DNA of 20,166 nt from CAZEVY01 sp964515555. GTDB lineage: Bacteria > Acidobacteriota > Terriglobia > Bryobacterales > Bryobacteraceae. The stretch spans positions 1 to 20,166 of the forward strand of contig CAZEVY010000099.1 of the NCBI GenBank assembly GCA_964515555.1. Direction: 5' to 3'. The translations under genes and the position numbers were made by a program. Under the pieces are notes generated by a model. That model saw nothing but the letters and a program-made list of their open reading frames with translations, did not search any database and had not been told where the DNA came from. Below are positions 13,952-20,166 of this stretch, piece after piece (the stretch's first letter is position 1; every line of letters begins with the position of its first letter).

Positions 13952-14581
13952 ATGCCGCGACTTCTCCTCATCCTCCTGTGCTCTGCCGTTGCCGGCCGTG
14001 CACAGCCCGACCGGGCCGGGTGGAAATCTCTGTTCGACGGCGAAACCCTCGGCCTGTGGAAGCGGACACCGTTCGCCGGCAGCCCGGCGGTGCGAATCGA
14101 GAAAGGAGCCATCCTCCTCACCGCCGGCCGTCCCTTCAACGGCGTCACTTGGTCCGGCGATTTCCCAAAGTCGGACTACGAACTGCGCTTCGAAGGCGCC
14201 CGCATTCTCGGCGGAGACTTCTTCGCCAGCGTTACTTTTCCCGCCGGCGGCAACTTTGCCACCTGGATCCTCGGCGGCTGGGGCGGCGACATCGTCGGCA
14301 TCTCCTCGATTGACGGATGGGATGCCTCAGACAATGAAACCCGCTCGTACTTCAATTTCGAAACCGCCCGCTGGTACTCCTTCCGCCTTCAAGTCACCAG
14401 CGATCGCATCCTGTCGTGGATCGACGGCCAGCGTGTGGTCAACGTGGAGATCGGCGGCCGGGCCGTTAGCCTCCGCCCCGGCGACATTAAGCTGTCGGCG
14501 CCGTTGGGATTCGCGTCCTACAACACCACCGGCGGCATCCGGAAAATCGAGTATCGCCCGATCCCCGCCCGGCAGCCGTGA
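13952..14581 (+). CDS. DUF1080 (3-keto-disaccharide hydrolase-like) exported protein
   Basis: A 209-residue protein with a signal peptide (LLLILLCSAVAGRAQ, cleavage near residue 17) and one DUF1080/PF06439 domain, a concanavalin-like beta-sandwich. The family opening GWKSLFDGETLGLWKR is clear, followed by ILLTAGRPFNGVTWSGDF, then YELRFEGARILGGDFFASV and a C-terminal LSAPLGFASYNTTGGIRKIE. Related proteins act on 3-keto-glycosides or bind carbohydrate, in the periplasm or outside the cell; the exact reaction here is inferred from the family. The ATG at 13952 is chosen because it gives the signal peptide. The gene converges on a Gfo/Idh/MocA oxidoreductase and the two stop codons abut with no base between them. 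Oxidoreductases of that family produce 3-keto sugars, so a joint role is plausible. Confidence 0.88.
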   Translation: MPRLLLILLCSAVAGRAQPDRAGWKSLFDGETLGLWKRTPFAGSPAVRIEKGAILLTAGRPFNGVTWSGDFPKSDYELRFEGARILGGDFFASVTFPAGGNFATWILGGWGGDIVGISSIDGWDASDNETRSYFNFETARWYSFRLQVTSDRILSWIDGQRVVNVEIGGRAVSLRPGDIKLSAPLGFASYNTTGGIRKIEYRPIPARQP

Positions 14582-16183
14582 CTAACCGTCCAGCTTCCAG
14601 TTCGGCCGATAGGTGCGCTTCAGCCAGTCGTTAGCCTCCGCCAGGTTGGTCACGCGGCCGGCGACGGGATCGTACTCCAGCCTCTTGCCCGCACGATGCG
14701 CCACCAGGCCGAGCAACATCTGCTCCATCATCGATCCCGCATAGTCGAAGTCGCAGTGCGTTTTGCTGCTGGTCCCGTGAGTGACGTTGTTGCGCCGACC
14801 TTTGCAAGCCTCGATCCAGTCGGTCTGGAAGACATCCGGACGGGGCAGCGGCTGACCCGCTTTTTCCGCCGCGAGAATCGCATTCACGCTTGCGTTCGGC
14901 ATGCCGATGGCCGGCGGAATGTTGCCCTCCATCATTTGCACGGTGGGGAACCCGCTCGGCCCCACCTCGGCGCTCGGCATCCTGGTCATACCCGGTGGCA
15001 GCGCCGGTGGTCCGCCCGGCCGGCGCCCGCCGCCTCGCTGGGGCGCGCCCTGCGTCGGCTGTCCCGTTCCCATCATGAGCGGCGTCAATTGCTCTCTGCC
15101 GCGGCGCTTGTAGTAGGTGAAGTCTCCGTCGTCGTTGTTGGGGATGATCACGCGCGTGGTGAAATCGGCCAGAATGCTGCCCTTGGTTCCCTCGAATATG
15201 GCTCCGTTGCCGATCCTCGAGACCTCGATGTACCCCTTCGGCGACTCCGGTTTCAATCCGCCCTGGTACCAGACGAGTGTCACCGGCCCGCGCCACGAGT
15301 TGGCCGGGTGCTCGAAAGTGGCCTTCAATTTCACCGGGCAGATATTTGGATCGTACTTGTCGCTCACTTCCCGATCGATGTCGATGGCCGTCGGCGCGCC
15401 GGAGTCCACGACGTTCCACACCAGGTCCATCGTATGCGCGCCCATATCGCCCATCTGGCCGACGCCGAAGTCCCGATACATGTTCCAGAACAGGCAGTTC
15501 AACCCGCTCGACCCGCCGAAGTACTGAGGACTGTAAGGGTGATACGGCGACGGTCCGATCCACTGTTCGTAATGCAGGTAGGCCGGCGGCTGCCCCTCGG
15601 CGGCCGGATAACCCGGCCGCGGCAACTGGCGGCTGTCCCAGCTGTGCACCGTCTGAAGCTCGCCGATCGCTCCATCCAGGATCAGCTCGCGAAGCCTTTC
15701 GAAATTCGGAAAGGCATGCCGCTGCGTGCCGTGCTGCGTGGCGACCTTGGATTTTCGCTTCACATAATTCGCCCGCACCGTGCGCGCCTCATCCACGCTG
15801 ATTCCCAGCGGCTTCTCGCAGAACACATGCATGTCGCGATTCAGCGCCCAGTTGGCGATGAAGGCGTGATGGTGGTCCGCCGTGCAGATGATCACCGCCT
15901 CGACATCCTTCTGGTCCATCAGTCGGCGCCAGTCCCAGTAAGGCTTCGCCTTCGGGAAGATTTGCAACGCCTCCTTGACGCGCAGATCGTTGACATCGCA
16001 GATCGCCACAACGTTCTCGTTTCTCAGCGTCGCGTAGTGCGCGGTGCCTCGCCCCCATACGCCGATGAGTGCGATGTTCAGCCGGTTGCTCGGCGCGGTC
16101 TGTCCGAGCAGCATCCCGCTCCGGAGAATCGTCATTCCCGCCGCCGGCGCGACGGTGGTCTTCAGCAGGTCTCTTCGGTTCAC
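14582..16183 (-). CDS. Tat-exported Gfo/Idh/MocA-family oxidoreductase
   Basis: A 533-residue NAD(P)-dependent sugar oxidoreductase. The N-terminus MNRRDLLKTT is a twin-arginine leader. The Rossmann domain begins LNIALIGVWGRGTAHY (GxWGRG at 41-46), with VVAICDVND and the family signature HVFCEKPLGISVDEA (Glu123-Lys124-Pro125). A second domain has MGDMGAHTMDLVWNV, with a probable catalytic His250. Residues 372-400 are a Gly/Pro/Arg-rich insertion. Such exported members oxidise or epimerise glycosides with a cofactor retained in the folded protein. The start is GTG at 16183, supported by AAGGAGG seven bases upstream. It converges with the DUF1080 gene and reads away from a 378-base gap that probably holds its promoter. 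Confidence 0.92.
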   Translation of the reverse strand: MNRRDLLKTTVAPAAGMTILRSGMLLGQTAPSNRLNIALIGVWGRGTAHYATLRNENVVAICDVNDLRVKEALQIFPKAKPYWDWRRLMDQKDVEAVIICTADHHHAFIANWALNRDMHVFCEKPLGISVDEARTVRANYVKRKSKVATQHGTQRHAFPNFERLRELILDGAIGELQTVHSWDSRQLPRPGYPAAEGQPPAYLHYEQWIGPSPYHPYSPQYFGGSSGLNCLFWNMYRDFGVGQMGDMGAHTMDLVWNVVDSGAPTAIDIDREVSDKYDPNICPVKLKATFEHPANSWRGPVTLVWYQGGLKPESPKGYIEVSRIGNGAIFEGTKGSILADFTTRVIIPNNDDGDFTYYKRRGREQLTPLMMGTGQPTQGAPQRGGGRRPGGPPALPPGMTRMPSAEVGPSGFPTVQMMEGNIPPAIGMPNASVNAILAAEKAGQPLPRPDVFQTDWIEACKGRRNNVTHGTSSKTHCDFDYAGSMMEQMLLGLVAHRAGKRLEYDPVAGRVTNLAEANDWLKRTYRPNWKLDG

Positions 16184-16190
16184 GCTCAGG

Positions 16191-16197
16191 CCTCCTT
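16191..16197 (-). promoter_or_regulatory. Ribosome binding site that decides the GTG start of the oxidoreductase
   Basis: AAGGAGG on the - strand ends seven bases before the GTG at 16181-16183. This perfect match fixes the start at a twin-arginine leader. Confidence 0.75.
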
Positions 16198-16209
16198 GAA
16201 CATGCCAAC

Positions 16210-16215
16210 ATATTA
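16210..16215 (-). promoter_or_regulatory. Possible -10 element for the oxidoreductase gene
   Basis: TAATAT on the - strand lies in a short AT-rich island, 26 bases before the GTG start. No convincing -35 hexamer stands at the usual distance, so the call is weak. Confidence 0.25.
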
Positions 16216-16561
16216 TCCAAGCGCCGATCCGGAATGTAGACGACCATGACCGCGAACTCCGGAACGGAAGATTTCAGAGGACAGTGAACTGTAATCCGGT
16301 GTCCCTCCAGGCATTGCCTCCCTGCGAGTATTTGGTGTGACAACAGGGTGCTGATTCACTGGTGGACGGAGCGAGGGTGGTCCAGCGAACGTTAAGAGTC
16401 TGAACCTCGCTTGGGTCAGGTCGGGCTACTCTGAGACCTTGACCAGCGGAATGCTCCGGAATCAGCAGACAGATGAGAGGGTGGCAGTTCGCGAAACGGC
16501 CTCTGATTCCCGCCGCCACACCGCCGTCCCATTCGCGGTGACATACTGAGATCGTAGCCCG

Positions 16562-19129
16562 ATGCGCTCCCACGCTCTTCAGAAACTTGAGCGGCACAAC
16601 GGAGCCTGGCACGGCCGAACGATCGCAAGGCCACGGAATCTGCGAGCGCCGCGCCCCTGTGCCGCTCTGCTGCTGACGTCGCTGGCCGCCTTCGCGCAAA
16701 CCGATTTCACGCGCGACGTCCGCCCGATCCTCCAGAAGAAGTGCATCGCCTGCCACGGCCCCGCCCAGCAGATGAACGGCCTGCGGCTCGACGATGGCGA
16801 GAGCGCCCTGCGCGGCGGATACTCGGGCGCCGCCATCGTCCCCGGCAAGAGCGCCGACAGCCGGCTGGTCGCGCGCATTTCCAGCGACAAGGAAGGCGTC
16901 CGCATGCCGCCGGCCGGCGACCGGCTCACTGCCGCCGAAATCGCGGCGCTGCGCCGCTGGATCGACGAAGGTGCGCGCTGGCCGGCTTCCGCCAAACCCG
17001 TCGCCGCGACGCGCAAGAACTCGCACTGGAGTTTTCAGCCCGTGGTGCGCCCGGCGCCGCCCGGGGTGAAGAATCGCGAGTGGATCCGAAACCCGATCGA
17101 CGCGTTCGTCCTCGCGAGGCTCGAAAAGGAAGGTCTCGCGCCCTCCCCGGAGGCCCCCTCGGCGACGCTCGTCCGCCGAGCCAGCCTCGACATCACCGGA
17201 CTGCCGCCCTCGCCCCAGGACATCGAGAGCTATCTCGCCGATCGCCGCCCCGGCGCCTGGGAGCGGCTCGTCGACCGCCTGCTCGCCTCGCCGCACTACG
17301 GCGAGAAATGGGCGCGCCACTGGCTGGACCTCGCCCATTACGCCGATAGCGACGGCTACGAGAAGGACCTCGCGCGTCCCGACGCCTGGCGCTGGCGCCA
17401 CTGGGTCATCGACGCCCTGAATCGCGATCTGCCCTACGACCGCTTCACCATCGAGCAGATCGCCGGCGATCTGCTCCCCGGCGCCACCGCCGATCAGCGC
17501 ACCGCCACCGGCTTCTTCCGCAACACGCTGAAGAACCGCGAGGCCGGAACCGACCGCCGCGAGGCGCGCTTCGAGGAGCTCGTCAATCGCGTCAACACGC
17601 TCGCGACCACCTGGCTGGGCCTCACCGCCGGCTGTGCCCAGTGCCACGACCACAAGTACGATCCCATTACGCAGCGCGACTATTATCAGCTCTTCGCCTT
17701 CTTCCACTCGGCCGAAGAGCAGACCATCGAGGCGCCGCTGCCCGGCGAGGTCGGCCCGTATCTGCGCGCCCTGCCCGAGTATCGCCAGCGCCGCGCGAAG
17801 CTGCTCGCCGACTACGACATCGCGGCGCTCCAGGCCGAATGGGAGGATCTGCTGCGCGCCGCCATCCGCGAACCCGGCAGGAGCCCGGAGTGGGACTTTC
17901 AGCTCACCTCCATGCAAGCCATGTTCGACGGCGCCGTCCGCGTGTTACTGAAGGACCCGGCGCGGCGCACCCCGCCTGAGCGCGACCGGCTGACCGATTA
18001 CTTCGTCGAGCGGCCGGGCCCGAATCTCAATCGGAATCAGGCCAGGCTCGCGCGACTCAAGGAGCTTCGCGCGAAACTGCTGGATCTCGCCCAGGCCACG
18101 CCCGGCATCAGCCAGGCCATGGTAATCGAGCACGACGAAGAGGCCGCTCCGGCGCACATTCACATCAAGGGCGACTGGCGGCAGCACGGCATCCCGGTCG
18201 AGGCGGCCACGCCGGGATTTCTGCCGGACGCGGGCGCCAAGTCCGATCGCATGGCGCTGGCGCGCTGGATCGTCTCGCCCGGGAATCCGCTCACAGCCCG
18301 CGTGGCCGTGAATCGCGTGTGGCAGGAGCTGTTCGGACGCGGCCTGGTGCGCACCGCCGACGATTTCGGCGCGCAGGGCGAAAAGCCCAGCCATCCCGAA
18401 CTGCTCGACTGGCTGGCGGCGGAGTTCGCCGGCGGCGGCTGGAGCATGAAGGAGCTGATCCGGACCATCGTGACGTCGTCGGCCTACCGGCAGTCGTCCG
18501 ACATCCGCCGGGACACCGAAACAAGCGACCCCGAGAATGTTTTGCTCGCGCGACAGGCCCGCCTGCGTCTTCCCGCCGAGCTGGTGCGCGATTCCGCCCT
18601 GGCCGTCAGCGGACTCCTCAGCACGTCGATCGGCGGCAGAAGCATCCAGCCGCCGCTGCCGCAGGGCGTCGCCGAGCTGGGCTATGCGCAAAGCGTGAAG
18701 TGGAACGAGACCGAGGGACGCGACCGTTACCGCCGCGGCCTCTACATCCACTTTCAGCGGACGACTCCGTATCCCATGCTGATGACCTTCGACGCACCCG
18801 AGTCCCAGGTGAGCTGCGCCCGGCGGCCGCGATCGAACACTCCCCTGCAATCGCTCAACCTCCTGAACGATTCGGTCTTCTTCGAAGCCGCGCAGGCGCT
18901 GGCGTGGCGGATCGAGCGCGAATGCCCGGGCGCCGCGGGCGACCGCATCGCCTGCGCCTGGCGGATGACCCTGGCGCGCGCGCCGGCCGATTCGGAGCGC
19001 GAGAGAATGGCGAAGTACCTCGACGAGCAATCGCAGATTTCGCGGCGAGAGAGCGGCGATGCCATCGCCGCCTGGACCGGAGTCGCGCGCGTGCTGCTCA
19101 ACCTGGACGAGTTCATCACGCGGGAGTAA
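16562..19129 (+). CDS. PSD1 multidomain cytochrome c protein (DUF1549/DUF1553), second copy
   Basis: An 855-residue exported protein, the second of its kind in the window. An Arg-rich N-terminus of about 31 residues precedes a hydrophobic core (CAALLLTSLAAFAQ, 33-46), so the signal peptide has an unusually long n-region. No in-frame ATG lies closer to the core. The cytochrome c domain has CIACH (61-65) and a likely Met ligand in VRMPPAGDRL. DUF1549 (about 175-400) carries SPHYGEKWARHWLDLAHYAD and a second CxxCH, CAQCHDHKYDP (358-368). DUF1553 (about 575-850) has LTARVAVNRVWQELFGRGLV, KPSHPELLDWLAAEF and SNTPLQSLNLLNDSVFF. It lacks the beta-sandwich insertion of the first copy, which explains the 196-residue difference. 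The molecular function is unknown. A DUF1501 gene follows after four bases. Confidence 0.9.
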   Translation: MRSHALQKLERHNGAWHGRTIARPRNLRAPRPCAALLLTSLAAFAQTDFTRDVRPILQKKCIACHGPAQQMNGLRLDDGESALRGGYSGAAIVPGKSADSRLVARISSDKEGVRMPPAGDRLTAAEIAALRRWIDEGARWPASAKPVAATRKNSHWSFQPVVRPAPPGVKNREWIRNPIDAFVLARLEKEGLAPSPEAPSATLVRRASLDITGLPPSPQDIESYLADRRPGAWERLVDRLLASPHYGEKWARHWLDLAHYADSDGYEKDLARPDAWRWRHWVIDALNRDLPYDRFTIEQIAGDLLPGATADQRTATGFFRNTLKNREAGTDRREARFEELVNRVNTLATTWLGLTAGCAQCHDHKYDPITQRDYYQLFAFFHSAEEQTIEAPLPGEVGPYLRALPEYRQRRAKLLADYDIAALQAEWEDLLRAAIREPGRSPEWDFQLTSMQAMFDGAVRVLLKDPARRTPPERDRLTDYFVERPGPNLNRNQARLARLKELRAKLLDLAQATPGISQAMVIEHDEEAAPAHIHIKGDWRQHGIPVEAATPGFLPDAGAKSDRMALARWIVSPGNPLTARVAVNRVWQELFGRGLVRTADDFGAQGEKPSHPELLDWLAAEFAGGGWSMKELIRTIVTSSAYRQSSDIRRDTETSDPENVLLARQARLRLPAELVRDSALAVSGLLSTSIGGRSIQPPLPQGVAELGYAQSVKWNETEGRDRYRRGLYIHFQRTTPYPMLMTFDAPESQVSCARRPRSNTPLQSLNLLNDSVFFEAAQALAWRIERECPGAAGDRIACAWRMTLARAPADSERERMAKYLDEQSQISRRESGDAIAAWTGVARVLLNLDEFITRE

Positions 19130-19133
19130 CGGC

Positions 19134-20166
19134 ATGACCCACGGCGAGTTCCTCCGAATACAGTCGCGGCGGGCGTTTCTCAAGCACGCCGGCATGGGCG
19201 TCGGACTCCTCGGACTCGCCGACCTTCTCGCCGCCGACGGGCTGACCGCGGCGCGCACCGATCCGCTCGCGCCCCGCGCTCCGCATTTCCCGGGCAAGGC
19301 GAAGAGCGTCATCTTCCTGTTCATGGAGGGCGCGCCCAGCCAGATGGACCTGGTCGACCCCAAGCCCGCGCTCGCGAAGTGGCACGGCCAGCCCGCCCCC
19401 GCCTCCATCACCAGCAAGCTTCAGCTCGCCTTTACCAAGCCGAACGCAGCCATCCTCGCCAGTCCGCGGACCTTCACGCGCCACGGCGCCAGCGGCATCG
19501 AATTCTCCGACTTCATCCCGCATATCGCCTCCCGCGCCGACGATATCTGCCTGGTCCGCTCCATGCACACCGAGGCCTTCAATCACCATCCGGGACAACT
19601 ACTGCTGATGACCGGGTCGACCCAGTTCGGGCGGCCCACGCTCGGCGCCTGGACGGTCTACGGACTCGGTAGCGAGTCGCGCAATCTGCCGGGATCGGTG
19701 GTGCTGACCTCGGGCGTCGGCACCAGCGGCGGCGCGACCAATTTCGCCAGCGGCTTCATGCCGTCCGTCTACCAGGGCACCCTGTTCCGCAACCAGGGCG
19801 AGCCGATTCTGTATTTGCAGAACCCCAAGGGCGTCAGCATGGAGACGCAGCGCAAAGGACTGGACGCGCTGCGCGATCTCAACGGCGAGCGCTACGCCGC
19901 CACCGGCGACGCGGAGATCGCCTCGCGCATCGCCTCCTACGAACTGGCCTTCCGCATGCAGATGTCGGCCCCGGAGCTGCTCGACTTCTCCAAGGAGTCG
20001 AAGGCCACGCTCGACCTCTACGGCGTCGAGAATCCGGTGACGCGGCCGTACGCGATCAAGTGCCTGCTGGCGCGGCGGATGGTCGAGCGCGGCGTGCGCT
20101 ACGTCATGCTGCTGCACGCCTCCTGGGACGACCACACCAATCTCAACCGCAAGCTGAAGCGCAACT
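19134..20166 (+). CDS. DUF1501 protein, Tat-exported, 3' end cut off by the window
   Basis: The frame opens with ATG at 19134, four bases after the PSD1 stop, with GGGAG at a suitable distance, and stays open to the window end (344 codons), so the C-terminus is missing. The N-terminus contains SRRAFLKHAG, a twin-arginine leader, followed by a hydrophobic stretch. The family motif reads AKSVIFLFMEGAPSQMDLVD, then PKPALAKWHG. It also has FIPHIASRADDICLVRSMHT, FNHHPGQLLLMTGS and LGAWTVYGLGSESRNLPG. It is clearly homologous to the DUF1501 protein at 7809-9197 but diverged. The position that is Asp53 in the first copy (FMDGG) is Glu65 here (FMEGA). The pairing with an upstream PSD1 gene repeats the arrangement at 7809-12355. 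Confidence 0.9.
   Translation, partial: MTHGEFLRIQSRRAFLKHAGMGVGLLGLADLLAADGLTAARTDPLAPRAPHFPGKAKSVIFLFMEGAPSQMDLVDPKPALAKWHGQPAPASITSKLQLAFTKPNAAILASPRTFTRHGASGIEFSDFIPHIASRADDICLVRSMHTEAFNHHPGQLLLMTGSTQFGRPTLGAWTVYGLGSESRNLPGSVVLTSGVGTSGGATNFASGFMPSVYQGTLFRNQGEPILYLQNPKGVSMETQRKGLDALRDLNGERYAATGDAEIASRIASYELAFRMQMSAPELLDFSKESKATLDLYGVENPVTRPYAIKCLLARRMVERGVRYVMLLHASWDDHTNLNRKLKRN

Larger units (their letters stand above)
16184..16561. other. Divergent intergenic region without a recognisable gene
   Basis: The 378 bases separate the leftward oxidoreductase from the rightward PSD1 gene. Apart from the ribosome binding site and possible -10 at its left end I see two inverted repeats: AGCGAGG (16370-16376) with CCTCGCT (16405-16411), and GGAATCAG (16458-16465) with CTGATTCC (16503-16510). 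Stops break most frames. A long - strand frame enters from 17917 but is the shadow of the PSD1 gene. The region looks less GC-rich than its neighbours. Confidence 0.5.

Noticed and set aside
13828..14313. 161-codon + strand open frame over the start of the DUF1080 gene
   Set aside because: It is Arg/Pro-rich without motifs and overlaps the signal peptide and domain start of the DUF1080 gene in another frame.
16274..17917. 547-codon - strand open frame running into the 16.2-16.6 kb gap
   Set aside because: Most of it is the shadow of the second PSD1 gene. Its last part in the intergenic region shows no family I recognise, and there is no good ribosome binding site.

Overview
The window is GC-rich bacterial DNA, densely coding, with many GTG and TTG starts. 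The gene families point to an Acidobacteriota genome of the Solibacter/Bryobacter type. These are paired PSD1 cytochrome proteins (DUF1549/DUF1553) and DUF1501 proteins, a DUF1080 protein beside a Tat-exported Gfo/Idh/MocA oxidoreductase, an M28 peptidase, an exported DinB-fold protein and an Isc-type HscA/IscX. The taxonomic placement is inferred from gene content only; Planctomycetes and Verrucomicrobia share several of these families.

Layout. Positions 1-2324 (+) hold the 3' end of an iron-sulfur cluster assembly locus: hscA (cut by the window edge), a HigB/HigA-like toxin-antitoxin pair, then iscX. The toxin-antitoxin pair sits where many isc operons carry fdx. Positions 2326-12355 (-) hold seven tightly packed genes, read right to left: a PSD1 multidomain cytochrome, a DUF1501 protein, a membrane-anchored sulfatase-fold protein, dTMP kinase (tmk), an exported DinB-like protein, an M28 peptidase and a PHP-domain phosphoesterase. 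Gaps or overlaps are a few bases to 36 bases, so a single operon is plausible. A divergent GT4 glycosyltransferase (12430-13554, +) is separated from it by a 74-base gap made largely of a degenerate heptamer repeat. tRNA-Pro(CGG) follows (13618-13695), and directly behind it lies the decayed 3' end of a transposase. DUF1080 (+) and the Gfo/Idh/MocA oxidoreductase (-) then converge with no base between them. After a 378-base gap without a recognisable gene, a second PSD1-DUF1501 pair runs on the + strand to the window edge.

How the genes may work together. HscA and IscX act in Fe-S cluster maturation. The two PSD1-DUF1501 pairs are each closely coupled. The PSD1 proteins carry signal sequences and two CxxCH haem motifs, and the DUF1501 proteins carry twin-arginine leaders, so both members are predicted to act outside the cytoplasm. 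Their biochemical role is not established. DUF1080 plus an exported Gfo/Idh/MocA protein fits periplasmic 3-keto-sugar chemistry. No CRISPR array, rRNA gene, phage gene or intact insertion sequence was seen. The least ordinary points are the toxin-antitoxin insertion in the isc locus, the heptamer repeat that forms the leader of a large gene, and the two diverged PSD1-DUF1501 modules.
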